From Cryptomeria japonica (Eukaryota > Streptophyta > Pinopsida > Cupressales > Cupressaceae): a stretch of 64,000 nt of DNA. The stretch lies in assembly GCF_030272615.1 (NCBI RefSeq), contig NC_081410.1:191167619-191231618 (forward strand), in the 5' to 3' direction. Each line of letters starts with the position of its first letter. The stretch's first letter is position 1. The position numbers and the translations under genes were made by a program. Shown one piece after another: positions 44,082 through 56,036 of this stretch. The notes beneath the pieces are model-generated. The model saw nothing but the letters and a program-made list of their open reading frames with translations. It was not told the origin of the DNA and did no database searches.

Positions 44082-45917
44082 AGTGCTATTTGAGAGTTTC
44101 TATGCACTTGTTATTTTTGTTATTTTTGGACTGTGACTTGGATGGCTCTTGGTAGCCGGTATATTTTGACATCATTGTACTCTGATACATGTATGCTTTT
44201 GTGATGTGATATATGAGGAGATCTCGTGTTTTGTGATGATATGATATGCATGAATGTGATGGCATGTATGTTTCTATGCAGGATGATGATTATGAGTTTA
44301 TGCTTAGATTCATGCTATGGATGATTTGCTTTCTATATGTACATGGTGATGATATGCATGTTATGGATGATTTTGCTAATCATATGGATGCAGATAGAAG
44401 ATGGATGATGCTTTTGTAATGATATTAATGTGATCCAATGATGATGTATGCTAAATGATGAGATGAGATAGAATGATATTTGTGATAGATAATACTTTCT
44501 TATGTTGATGATATGATTTGATGATAATATGAGTTTTTGATGCATATTTTTAAGATGAATCTAAGTGGATCAAATGTTTATGTATGCAACTAGATTAATG
44601 CACTTATATGAATGCCCTTAAATGGCTGTATCTAAATGATGTGATGTTGTTGAGATGTATCTAAATGAATCTAAACGATTCAAAATATAACTAAGTAATA
44701 AATGAGATTGAAATGATAATGCAAATAAATGCAACTAAGTGATAATGAATAATTGCACCTTAATGCAATTAAAGGATAATGAATAACTGCACCTTAATGC
44801 AATTTAAAGGATAATGAATGACTGCGCCTTAATACAATTTAAAGGATAATGAATAACTGCACCTTAATGCAATTTAAAGGATAATGAATGCATCTTATGA
44901 ATCTAGAGGAAACTAAAAATGCACCTACTAAATGAATTTTTAAAGGATAATGAAAATAATGCATATTTAATGTTTTAAATGAATGCACTAAATGGATGAA
45001 TGAATGCTCTTGATAACGGAGAAACAAATGCACTTAAACGAAATGCAAGTAAATGATAATAAATGTACATGATGTGTTAAATGCCCTAATGTGATGAATA
45101 AATCAATGCACTTAAATGAATATCTAAATGAATCGAAGTACAACTAAATGATAATGAACGAAATGCAGTTGATGTAACTAACATGATAATGTTAGGCCTT
45201 TATGATATATGAATGCAAGTTGGTGAGAATTTGCAGATGTGGAATGCAAATGTGAGATGATGTATCAGAGAAATCCGTCATGATTTTGTACCCAAGACAA
45301 ATTATATTAGGTGCTTTCTCATATAAGCCTGAATTACTTGCATGCAAACAATAGATATGAATAATGAATGAGCAAATGGATGGGTGATATGTAACATAAT
45401 GCAATATATACAGATGAGATGATATGATGATCCATAGAATATTCATAGTGCTTTATTTTCCTCATCGAGCATGGTAGTACCGTTCTTGGCCGAGGTAGCA
45501 AGAACCAAGTTTGAGCATTTCACCTATAAGCAAGCATTAAGGAAAAATTACCCTCCATTCTGGTTCATGCGCAAATGGTCGAGGTATACGCTGTAGTCAG
45601 TAAGCCATAGTGATCCATGACTAGATTTTGCATAGGATTACGTAGCTTAGTGAACTTCCCATGTAGACACCATTAGTACATGCCCCAGAGCTTCATTGGA
45701 TCAATCTGTAGACAGTGCTTTCTTTTTATTTCTTCCTCACTTCTTTCAAAGGTCCATTAACCCACTAGTCTTTCATCTCGAATCTTGCTTCTGGTTCTTG
45801 CTCCGGCCTTGCCTTCCTCATTCCTTTGGTTCACTCTCATTCCTTCGCCCACAGATAATGAATCAATGAATTCCAATCAATATACACTTTTGCACAATGC
45901 TCATCCTTGTTCATCCC
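44082..45917. other. Low-complexity ATG/AAT-rich DNA
   Basis: About 44220-45450 is dominated by TGATGAT, AATGAAT and AATGCA words. No gene or element end is recognised. The 5' LTR and the protein-coding body expected for the outer Gypsy element were not found here, so that element is truncated or rearranged. 45450-45900 is more complex but unidentified. Confidence 0.5.
44737..44890 (+). repeat. About 40-bp minisatellite, four copies
   Basis: The unit contains GATAATGAATAACTGCACC followed by TTAATGCAATTTAAAG. Copies 2 to 4 are nearly identical, with single changes such as TGCGCC for TGCACC. Confidence 0.85.
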
Positions 45918-46313
45918 CTACGCCCAGTGAATAAATGACATCAGTTGTTGAGGTGTCTCCTGATCTATACCCTTGGCCACCTCTACAAGCATAAAACTTG
46001 CCCCCAAAATTTGCCTTTTCAACATCAAATGCTGACCATACAACCAATCATTTTCAACACAACCCTTCAACACCCATTTAACATCTTCTTTCCATCCAAC
46101 CTCCAACCCCCATGCCGCTACCATTGACACAATTTCTATATTTGTCCTACATCTGTGTGTAGTCATAAAAAACTCTTCACCTAGAAGCATTTCCATGATC
46201 TAAATGAAAATATCTTCATCAAATTTGAAAAGATTTTTCATTCTTTTGTCAATGACTTTGCCCATAAATTCTAATTATTGCCTTGGTATAATCAAGGAAA
46301 AGGTGGCCTCCAT
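45918..46313 (-). pseudogene. Second copy of the unrecognised ORF downstream of LINE RNase H
   Basis: One frame from an ATG at 46313 to a stop at 45918, broken by two stops (after IIPRQ and after EDIFI). It reads MEATFSLIIP, GKVIDKRMKNLFKFDEDIFI, then MEMLLGEEFFMTTHRC, MVAAWGLEVGWKEDV and KGCVENDWLYG. By eye this parallels 3922-4677 (ME..L.LI, a KR patch, an in-frame TAG before IM, then EE.F, a VA..L.VG..E.V block and N.L.G). It begins 111 nt after an RNase H relic on the same strand. The homology is weak and needs an alignment. Confidence 0.45.
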
Positions 46314-46423
46314 ATTAAAATGCAGTCCTCACCCATCCTCAATTTTGAGCACCAAGTGCTACCCATGTCAGATCACCCTACCACCACACCCTTTCATTAA
46401 TAGCTTTTGAAAATGGTGGCATA

Positions 46424-47222
46424 CTATTCCAACTCAGAGTTCGAGCTCAAGATTACAAAAACTTCCACCGTTCTTTCCGACCCATCATCAAGACTCACGG
46501 ACCATTTGGACAGCCTATCCACCACATTGTTCCTTGATCTCATCACATGCCCAAATTCAAATTCCTCAAAAGTTTCTTATAAATGCTTGGCAATGGTTAT
46601 ATACATGAAATTTACATAGTCCATAATGATTTGTTTCTAATTCTTTTGGATTTGATTGTGTAGATTTTGATGTTGCCAACGTTTTGGATCAAATACCATG
46701 ATCCATCATCAGGGCAAGAGAGCAAGTGAGAGAGGAAACAAGAGATCAGAAAATCATCTCTCACTTGCTCTCTTGCCCTGATGATGGATCACGGTGTTTG
46801 ATCCGAAACGTTGGCAACATCAAAATCTACACGGTCAAATCCAGAAGAATTAAAAACAAATGGTTATATATTTATTCAAATTCCTTTCATGTATTTCACC
46901 CTTTTTTATTGCATTAATAATAATCAAGGAATCTCCTTCAATTTGTATTTTCAAGAAGCCCAATTTTTTTCACATTTTCAATTCTTCAATAGCCTCCAGA
47001 GCCTTAGGTTTATTGTTTGTTCCCTTTGTAAGTTTTGAAGCTCCCGTTGTTACAATATTGCCCTCCCAATCTCATGTCACAAATCTAGCTCTCGATGGTC
47101 CTGGGTTACCCTTTGTGGTCCCATCAAAGTTAATTTTCTACCATCCTTCCCTCGGCTTGGACCACTCCACCATCTTCACCTTCTCGAATACCGAATTAGC
47201 CAAAGCAAGCCCATTAACAAGC
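46424..47222 (-). pseudogene. LINE RNase H relic, split by a foldback element
   Basis: Minus strand: FEKVKMVEWSKPREGW, stop, KINFDGTTKGNPGPSRARF, GTNNKPKALEAIEELK, IEGDSLIIINAIKKGEIH, ERNLNKYITI, then the 255-bp insertion, then AKHL, stop, ETFEEFEFGHVMRSRNN and VVDRLSKWSVSLDDG. The order matches plant LINE RNase H. Removing the insertion with one 12-bp duplication restores a continuous frame across the junction (KYITI-AKHL). The 5' part of the LINE is missing, so this is a 5'-truncated copy. Confidence 0.8.
46604..46858 (+). mobile_element. 255-bp foldback element with hammerhead-like core
   Basis: Flanked by exact 12-bp duplications AATGGTTATATA (46592-46603 and 46859-46870). Two arms of about 100 nt (about 46633-46734 and 46756-46852) are near-perfect inverted repeats around a short spacer. 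Read on the plus strand the right arm has CTGATGA (46778-46784), a possible stem GGATCA...TGATCC, GAAAC (46805-46809), a short GTTG/CAAC stem and ATC. This is the order of conserved boxes in hammerhead ribozymes, with one extra base after CTGATGA and no visible closing stem I. The other arm has lost the G of GAAA. No coding capacity. Confidence 0.75.
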
Positions 47223-47550
47223 TATTTTTTTAATCATTGTAATATATACAATATAATTTAATTATTTTAATCATAAATTTAAATATTTTTCATTGTCATT
47301 AAAAAAACATCTATTTTCACTTTTATAATTATTAATAGTTGTTTTATTAATACCAATTATAATAATATTACATAAATATAATTAAAATAATATAAAATTA
47401 CACTAGAAATTAATAATTAACTTTGAGATTAATTTTTTTATTATAATTATAAATATAATTTTTTAAAGTTAAATTAGGATTATGCTCTAAAATATATATT
47501 TTCACTATAAAATTTGTGTTATATCATAATTATTTATATTATATTATTTT
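47223..47550. other. AT-rich spacer between two LINE relics
   Basis: Only A/T-rich words (TAATTATTA, ATATAATT); no feature is recognised. Confidence 0.5.
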
Positions 47551-48123
47551 ATTTTATTTTTTCGAAGAAAGGCATGGCAGCCTGTATAAATATATATTAT
47601 ATAAAATAAAATGTTTACATATTTAAAAAATCCAAGGTCATAAAGTTAATGTGGAACATGCAAAATAACAAAAATCCAATCTACTGCCCCTGAAATTACT
47701 ACTTTGAAGTTTACCCATGCGTATGATACTGGAATTATACAGACTATAATACACATACTACTAACTGAAATCTATTACGACATATATGAAAGCAAAAAAC
47801 TAGAAGACTCCATAATCAAAGCAACAAACCCCTGTCAAAATGCTCAATCATCTGCTAGCATCAACAGATACTTGTTGTGCGTCCTTTCTTTCTCTGGCGT
47901 ATTCCCATGTGATTAACTTTGCATCATTATACTGAAAGCCCTTAAAACACATGCGCTTAATCCATCTCTCCACTGACTCAACCATGTAAACTCCACGAGG
48001 GATGATACCATGAAGCAAATAGAAGCTTTATTAACCCTTAAATTATAATAACACTACCCCGCCACATGGACTTTTAAATTAAGAAATTTGTTCTTTAACA
48101 AGGATTTCTTGTAAATTTGGTGA

Positions 48124-49085
48124 TCATCTTGTGTGAAGAAGAATTATTTTTTTGTCACAACCCATATTAGCTAAACAATCTGCAAAGCTATTACCTTCCT
48201 TGTAGGTGTGAGAAATATGGTAATCATCGAATTCATCTACCAATTTCCACACACTTTGCATGATATATTTTATTTGCCAATTAAAACAGTTTCTTTGTTT
48301 GCATGCATTGACAAGTATCAATGAATAACCTTCTATAGGGGAAAGGACTTAGTAGTTGTGCACCCTAACTTCGCGCTTCTCAAAATCTTATTTGGAAATT
48401 TCAAATCACTCTGATTTTTTTACAGCAGCTTACTTGGCAAGTCCCCTGCTTATAACTAAGGTTTCAGGGCCACATCATCAAATATGATGCCACATCAGCA
48501 TGCTTTTTGCTAAGGTGTCCAAAACAGCCCAGAAAAAAAAGTGAGACCAATAGACATGCAAAAGAGACCCCAATAGTTGTGCAGCTGATATGGCCTCACC
48601 TGATTGGTTACTTTTTACAATATTAGTACATTTCTTAACAACTATTGGTACATTTCTTAACAACTATTGGTACATTTCCTAACAAAAATTGATATTTTTT
48701 GTTTCAAACAATAGGTTTTATTTGTTCAATTTTTGGAACAAAAGGTTTCAACAACCCTCACAACAATTGTTACATGCTCAACTACTGGTGCTCTTCCCCT
48801 ATATATTATAGAGATTTGAATTTGCCTAGCAAGGAGCAACCCATGGAGAAGGGCCATTGACTCTGTTATGTTATTTGTCTACGGTGGTAAACTTATTGAT
48901 CTGGCTGCCTTCATGATTCCCCTTGCATCCCTAATAGAAACACTTGCTATTGAAGCACCTAGGTTCCCTCTACATGCCCCATCAAAATTCACTTTATAAA
49001 AGCCTTCCATTGGTGGGAACCATTTAACTAACTTCTTATCCACATTTGCCTTGAAAGGTTGCTTCAGACTCCCTTTGAAAGGCAA
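48124..49085 (-). pseudogene. RNase H domain of the truncated LINE, split by a MITE
   Basis: The right part reads WFPPMEGFYKVNFDGACRG, NLGASIASVSIRDARGIM and, after a frameshift, TNNITESMALLHGLLLARQI, where the MITE interrupts. The left part resumes IEGYSLILVNACKQRN, NWQIKYIMQSVWKLV and HISHTYKEGNSFADCLANM. These are the NFDGA..GN, tnN..E, IEGDS (here EGYS, catalytic Asp lost) and EGN..AD.LAN blocks of LINE RNase H. It is inactive. Confidence 0.85.
48338..48799. mobile_element. 462-bp MITE with terminal inverted repeats
   Basis: The left end GGGGAAAGGACTTAGTAGTTG and the inward-read right end GGGGAAGAGCACCAGTAGTTG form imperfect inverted repeats of about 28 bp. TATA or TA borders both ends (48334-48337 and 48800-48804), but the exact duplication length is not settled. 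The interior has a 23-bp tandem unit (TTGGTACATTTCTTAACAAC) in about three copies at 48620-48690. There is no coding capacity, and the transposon superfamily is not assigned. Confidence 0.75.
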
Positions 49086-49249
49086 TGATATGCCCTACCA
49101 CCTCTTTATGACATTGTTATACCATGATGAAAACAAAGAGCCTATGTTTTTGTGATCTTGAACCCAAGTATTTATTACTTCACTAACTGTTTTTTCAATA
49201 ATAGCATGGATTGAACAAGCAAAAACATAGATTTTTTTTTTTTTTTTAT

Positions 49250-50599
49250 TAAAGTAAGAGTTGTAGTTGATATTACATAAATATAATTATACTAATAAAA
49301 TTGTAAAATAACAATGATTCAAAATTATAATAATTAAAAATTAAAACAATATTTTTATGACAATTCAAAATTATAATAATTAAAAATTAGAACAAATATC
49401 TTTTTAGAGTACTATGACGACAACTACTCGCCACACTATATGACACTTGTTATACAATGAAAAAATTCAATATTAATTAACATAACATCAACCCTTAAAA
49501 ATATTCTTAAATCTTTTTCTTTATTTTACTTTATCTTATTCATCTTTCTTTCTTTTCTTCTTCATTTATTTTGTAGGTTGCAGGTTGAAGATTAAAATGG
49601 TCTCAAGAATTTGCCTGGAGGAACATCTCCTTTCTTGCTTTGTATTTTATTTTATTTTTTTCCTCTGTTATTATAGGTTTTAAATAAATTAGTGGTGGTA
49701 AAATGATTGTAGGATACAATGCTACTGTATTTTCAGATTTATGTTTTTTTATTCTCTTTCTAACATGAATTGACTGACACAGATATTATGATGGAATTCA
49801 TGTGTCCCCCTCTGACTACCAGTTGGTGGCTTGTTCTAATTGAGGACGTTGGCTGCAACAATTAATTTGATGGTTTTAACATACAATTAGTGATATCAAG
49901 GAATATATTTTCTTTCAGTGCTGTTGTTCAAAATTCAGCGTTCAATCAACAATAATATTTATTTCTTCCAATTAACATTGTTTACATAGTCTATTAAATA
50001 AGCTTGCATTATTTCTACATTCCTTGAGGGATGGTTTTGCCTGGAAGCATAATCCTAAGATTCAGAATCGCCATTAATTAATTTTATTGTTTATGTAAGA
50101 GGTTGTCTTGGTTACCTTTAGACATTATCCTGGCTACAAGAGGCATTAGTGTTAAGGCATGGATATTTGTTCAACGATATTTATTTCCTTCTCAGTTTGG
50201 CTAGCATTGCAAAAGGGGATGTTATTTTATTTCCATATTAATCTGTTGGTACCATTAATTTGGGATTGGAAGGGGATAAATCCCTCTCTTTTATTTCTTG
50301 GCTGTGAGCACAAAATGGGGCCCCATAGGTGAAGGATTAGGAGTAAGTGACTGTTTCCTAGACAGGAGGTATACGCCACCTGTCTTGTATTTTAGTTCAA
50401 CATGAAAGATACAGGTTACCTTCTATTCCTACGATCAATGAATGAATAAATGAAATCAATTATGTCTACAGGCTGAGCAGTCTATGGGACTCGCAAATAG
50501 TCAGTAAAGAAAAACTTATACGTTCAAAATAAGGCATTTATATTTTCTTTTCTTTCTACATCTTGGATCTTGTATTGTGTATCTTGACCAAAAAGTCTT
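49250..50599. other. Intergenic DNA without recognised features
   Basis: A/T-rich, with no protein motif, LTR pair or RNA gene seen on either strand. Confidence 0.5.
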
Positions 50600-51120
50600 A
50601 ATTTTTTATTATCTTCTCTTCTTCAAACAAATTACCCAAGCTGTTTACTTTTAGTGTCTCATGGATATCCTTGTAAGCTGAACATTCCATGATGTAATGT
50701 CATTCTGTCTCTACCACTTCTTGAGTGCAATATCTACATCTTCTGTCTGCCCACTCTTCTTTAGGTATCATCCATCTTTCGGTTTCACATCTAAGTTCGT
50801 TCGAACTTGTTCTTATCTAAGCGATTACCATTTTTTCTTTCCATTTTATTTCCATTCTTATGTAGGTCTTTTGTGTATGGTCATATGTAGGATTAAAATG
50901 TGTGATATAGTATTCCTTTTTCCTCTCAAGTGACCCTTTTCACATGTTTTCTTTGAATTTTCCTTGCACATACTTTTTTACTTCCCCATCATTATTTGGA
51001 TATTCACTTGTGCTAGTACCCCACTTTTTCATCCATTTGATGTTTGTTTCCTTCACGTGCTCTTCCTTCTATCTAATTTTTCACTAGCTGCCACTTTTGA
51101 CCAGCGACGAGTCTCCATAT
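50600..51120 (-). pseudogene. Non-LTR retrotransposon ORF2 C-terminus (Cys/His type)
   Basis: Minus strand: METRRWSKVAASEKLDRRK near the right end, then YYITHFNPTYDHTQKTYI, MVIA, stop, IRTSSNELRCETERWMIP, EEWADRRCRYCTQEVVETE and HYIMECSAYKDIHETL. The lRtssh.L.iE..Rw..vp..eR.C..C....vEtE.Hyi..C..Y pattern is the C-terminal zinc-finger region after RT in many non-LTR elements. It differs from the CWDKVCLPKAGMFLW type of the L1-like LINE at 8240-9646, so it is a different lineage. Neither RT nor RNase H is seen nearby. Confidence 0.6.
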
Positions 51121-54100
51121 TATTTAATCTTTTTAGATCGTTTAACAACAAAAACATAATTGATCCTTCAACAGGAAATACAGTCAAATATAGAACACTT
51201 CCAAATATGTATGAGTAGTCCCTTTGAAATCTTAACCTTCTCTCAAAAATAGCACCCGGATGAAATGTCCTACAAGTATGCCATACACTCAGTCAATGGA
51301 TGGTGGAGATAATAATACGTACTGGACCTAGTAAGTTTCCATATGCCGTGCAGGTTATTTGCTTGTATATGCTTCTACAAATATCAACTACAGTGTTATA
51401 AACAACTTGTATTCAGTCATTTCCCATCCTCAGACCAGATATCGATATATACACTTTTGGCGAATTCATCCTATGGTGCTTCCTTCTTAGATTCATTTAT
51501 TTTTACATGGTATGACAAGACAGACAATGTATTTATTTAATTCGTACGTTCCTTCTGCAGAGTTATATGTCATTCTATCTAGACATATCGAGTCACATTT
51601 GTCTACTGCTAAACCTTTCACCTCAGTCAACTTTATTGTATAATTCCTCCATAAGAGCTTGACCTTCCTTCCTTAGTACTCCAGAAAATAATGAAATGAT
51701 ATTAAGTTAATTCTCTGTAGTTTTATTGCATCTGAAATTATCAACGATTGGGTGTCAACATAATCTACAGAGGTATAAATGTTCACCTTGCTTTTTTTAA
51801 ATCCTAGTATAAACAAGTTCAAGATACTTTCTTGTAACCAAAAATAGTACAAGTATCTAACACTTAACATTATATTTATTTTACAATGAAACATCATCTT
51901 ATAATTATTTTTATACAAAAAGAGATGTTTCTCTTTATCATAGTAGCAATTAATACACTTTACAACAACAAGATGATTATGAAATAATAGCATGTATATC
52001 TATTACTCAATATGTGAACCTTTGATACTAAATAATGAATGTATATTACTCTTTATTACAAAATAAAATTCTATTGAGAGATCAAAACAATATACTAACA
52101 CAAAATGAACATACAAGATGATGGCGACATTACAAACAAGGCTTTCTCTTATTCTCAAGTATACAAACTCATCACAATATCATTTTCAGACCTTCATATG
52201 ATTAACATTAGAGGAAAAGTTATGAAAAAAAAACAACAATCGAAGAATCGCTCTCCTCCCTTCCATAATGGCGTCATGGAGCCTCGTGGGCTCCAGACCC
52301 CCGAGCGAGTAAAGACATTGTGCACCATAATGATCATTGGTGAATGCCCACTTTCCCTATCACATTTATTTAAGTTGCAACAAACTTCTCTAACATTATC
52401 TCTAAATAACTCCATAGAGGAACAAAACATCAACAAACAATCTACACCAAAGCTAAGCACAAGAAGGAAGGAAGGACTTATCTCTCCCTTGATCTCTCCA
52501 AGTGCTCTCCCTTCTTCTCCCCTCTACCTTCTCTTCTTCCCTTCAAAACACTTGTTCTCCAGAAGGAGAAGTGGGTAATGAATCTCTCTTCATTTTTTAT
52601 AAGATATATAAGCATCTCAACCCTAAACACTTTCTCCCAAATCCTAACTCGTCACTTTCAAACAAGTGGGCATTTGGATGGTACCATCTATCCCCAAGGA
52701 CAATATCACATGTTCTAGAGGTTCCCAACCCCAAGGTAGGGACCTAATTTTGCACAAGGATCAAGAAAATTGACCAAACAACCCCCTTTAAAGACCCACA
52801 CAAATATCCATACGAGTTTTGACTTAACTAGGGTTCTCCATACCCTAACGTAACTTACAACACCTTCTTACAAAGAATTACCCTCTAAAACACATTTAAC
52901 TATAGGCCAACATTATTGAGAGCCAAATCATCTTAATAATGATAATTCTCATCCCCTAGATATGAATATGATTGTAACTCCCCATGGTGGTATTTGGATT
53001 CCCCTTTTTACATACTTCATCTCCTGTAGAAACCAACCATAAACATAATTAGGTCACCATAATCAACCATACTAGTTGTTAGTCCAATTCTCATAGGCTT
53101 GTGAACCATTATTGTAACACATCAATTCCATCTTGTACTTATGACCATTTCAACAATTCTTAGATGCATACACCATATTAAATGATGATTCAATAAAATT
53201 TCAGATCAATTTGCAAGAGGTATCAATTCCTACGCTTATTATTCATAAATATTGTTCAATTATCATCCTAGATTAAATTGAATTTTCTTCAAGGTGCCTC
53301 AAGGGAGAGAAAACACACACATAAGAATTCAACCAATGAAATAATCACATGACCACTTATTTAAACCTAAGTAGTCTAGATTTATTTGAAATTTAACGTT
53401 ACATTAGTCTTTAATGAGGCAGGGTCTTATATCCCTCTCCCCTTCTCTTTGAATTCCTCCCAGAAGTCACCCAAATTAGTGGCGTAATTCTCATTTTAAG
53501 CTCTTAGTGAAATCATTTAATTTTTTTTTTTTCATTAATCTTATTGATGAGTAACTTTAATTATAAAACGACATACACATACATAAATTTGTTAGGTACA
53601 TCTACTCATTTTCTCTAATCTTATGGATGTAGAAATTGAGCAATAATATATTTTACAGACGTGCTTTCCTTGATTTATGCATGTCAAGAATTTAGGATTA
53701 AAACCTCATATAGTTGAACAATTTATTTCTAATATTCACAACATATATTATGCTTACACCATTCACATAATTCTTCAATTTGCAACGTAATCATGCATAG
53801 GAATATCATTCAAAATATCTATGTTTGAAATAAAGTCACATGAGAGTATACTGATATATGGCTCATTTTGTGTCAACATAACTCAGTTGTAGCCCAAACA
53901 TTACGCATGATGTTGATACCTTCGAAATTTCAATTTCATTATATATCAATTCCTGATTCACCAATATAGCCTGCATGCCATGTTACATCATAGTCCATAG
54001 TTATTGCATAACTCTGACATTATTTTTGAGATGTTGTGATTATGGATGTCCATGATTTATGGATATATGTGATAGATGCTTTTACTCATGTATATGTTCC

Positions 54101-55164
54101 TATTATGAATTTATATTTGTATGGATACAAATTATATGATGTATGCAAGCTAACATGATTCTAAATGCATGATGTCATGTCTTTTTGTTGTTTTTGCATA
54201 CATGTGCAATAATGCAATGAAAATGATAGGATATAATGTATTATGATATGCTTATATTCTAACATGTGTATGGATGTAAGATGGACTTATTTTTGTGTGC
54301 TAGAGTACAAGGCCAAACTGACTATGTGCACTGGTGGGAGAATAGTTAGTTAGAAGAATGGATCGCTACAAAGTGAGGAATGGTTAAGGAATATAATCGA
54401 TCATCAAATAGAACAATTGAGATAGGATGATGAAACTATCATGAATTCTTGTGCTTCTTCGATGGTACACCAATTTCATCATTGAGCCTTATTATTTAAC
54501 AATGGCGGTTTTTGCACCAAGTTATGAAAGACCAAGGTGTAGATGCTTTCCCATTGCCTTAACATTCATATCATAGATAGTGCGTGTCTCCATCCATTTG
54601 AGGGAATGTTAAGGTATGTGCGGTAGTCACAAGCATCTTGATGCGTGAATTCATTTTTGCATAAGATACTTGTTGAATGAATGTGCCAACATAGAAACCC
54701 AAAATTCTTATGTCCCAAAACTTCATGAAAACACACCACAAACAACAAAAAAAGAAAAAAAGGATCACGAACCATCCCAACTTCTCTAGCCACTTATGGA
54801 CTTCCTTCAATAGCATAGGAACATGACTCGAGACAAATCAATAACAGATAAGACTAACCTGACCAATTTAGTCAACATCCATGTTGATATTTGTTGATGT
54901 TGATTGCTTGTGTGATGATGATGATGATGATGTTTGGTTTCAGAGATGTAATATTGAGACCAATCTGTCTATTTTCAAGTGTACCCTTCCTTGAATAAGA
55001 CAAGTTGATGAATGATAGATAGGGATGGATCGATTGATTATTTAGACATGTGATAGGTTTGATTGTAGACTTGATTGATTGTTTGTTTTTTTGTTGTCAC
55101 TTGATTTGGTTGATGTTTTGATTTGTTGTGTATCTACTTATACATTTGTCCTTGCAAGAGATAA
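51121..55164. other. Intergenic DNA, partly LTR-like
   Basis: 51121-51660 continues the non-LTR relic in unreadable form. 52440-52760 is C/T-rich with a minus-strand CTTATATATCTTATAAAA word and could be part of an LTR, but no matching partner or boundary was found. The open frame 52105-52578 shows no family motif. 53000-55164 holds only scattered A/T-rich and TGATGATGA words. Confidence 0.4.
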
Positions 55165-55562
55165 TTTATTGCTTTGGAATTTTTTAATTGATTATTTGAT
55201 TTTTAAGTTTTTCTTCAAGATATTTTATTCTTTTTAGGGTTTTTTAAAGACTTTATTTGATTTTTAGGACTTTTTTCAAGACTTTCTTTGATTTTTAGAA
55301 AATTTTCAAGACTTCATTTGATTTTTAAGATTTTTTTTGGACTTTATTTGATATTTTAGGATTTTTAAAAGATTTTATTTGATTTTTATGATTTTTTCAA
55401 GATTTTATTTGATTTTTTTAGGATTTTTTCAGGACTATTTTATTTTATAGGATTTTTTCAAGACTTTATTTGATTGTTAGGATTTTTCAAGACTTAATTT
55501 ATCTTTTATGATTTTTTCAAGACTTTATTTGATTTTTTATGATTTTTTCAGGACTTTACTTG
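55165..55562 (+). repeat. T-rich minisatellite, about 31-bp unit, about 12 copies
   Basis: The unit is ACTTTATTTGATTTTTAGGA plus TTTTTTCAAG. Copies vary in T-run length and by single changes (GATTTTAT for GACTTTAT, ATGATTTTTT for AGGATTTTTT). It is not coding. Confidence 0.85.
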
Positions 55563-56036
55563 CAAACTCTAATTTGACTATTTCTCCTAGAGTTAGGTCG
55601 AGGACCATTTGTTGTTAAAAAATGGAGGGATGGACTAATCTATGATGGTTATGGACAAACAACATGAGGGATTGAGGAGCTGGAATCCATGAGAAGAGGG
55701 ATGTATAAACATTGTTAGGAAAGCTGAAAGATGGATGACAAACGTATCATATTGGTCAAGTGGAGTGATGCTAGATGATAGAGTAAGAGTCTCTTACATG
55801 TAGCGCTTCTTTGCTAGGTTTTCATTGTGGTACTTTCCCAAGACATCACTGAAGTGGTTTTTACCATAGGACGATTTATTTCTCTTTATTTTTTTTATTT
55901 TTTTCAAATTTTTGGTGTCACACGAGACACCTATTTGTCAAGTTTTCAACAAGACGATGATTTTTTATCTTTTTTTTTTTTGTATTTTTGAGATTTCATT
56001 TTACCTTTTGAATTGCATTGAAGATTAGTATTGGGC
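55563..56036. other. Unidentified spacer
   Basis: Moderately complex sequence with no recognised coding motif. It contains GTGTCACACGAGACACC (about 55916-55932), a short imperfect palindrome. Confidence 0.4.

Larger units (their letters stand above)
47551..49232 (-). mobile_element. 5'-truncated LINE with MITE insertion
   Basis: On the minus strand the 3' end GGCTGCCATGCCTTTCTTCG runs into an A-rich tail (T-rich at about 47548-47562 on the plus strand). Upstream lie RNase H and, before it, the ORF2 tail (EKTVSEVINTWVQDHKNIG). A run of about 17 T at 49232-49249 marks the truncated 5' side, perhaps the tail of another insertion. A short unassigned frame (47850-48010; VESVERWIKRMCFKGF) follows RNase H. 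The element is nested with a MITE at 48338-48799. Confidence 0.75.

Noticed and set aside
46632-46735. Hammerhead core in the left arm of the foldback element (minus strand)
   Set aside because: The GAAA box reads AAAA there, so only the right arm keeps the core.
48600-48700. Short regular repeat (23-bp unit) as a CRISPR-like array
   Set aside because: Units are directly adjacent, without spacers, and lie inside a MITE.
52105-52578. 157-codon plus-strand open frame
   Set aside because: No motif, mixed composition, and it overlaps C/T-rich LTR-like sequence. Kept as unassigned intergenic DNA.
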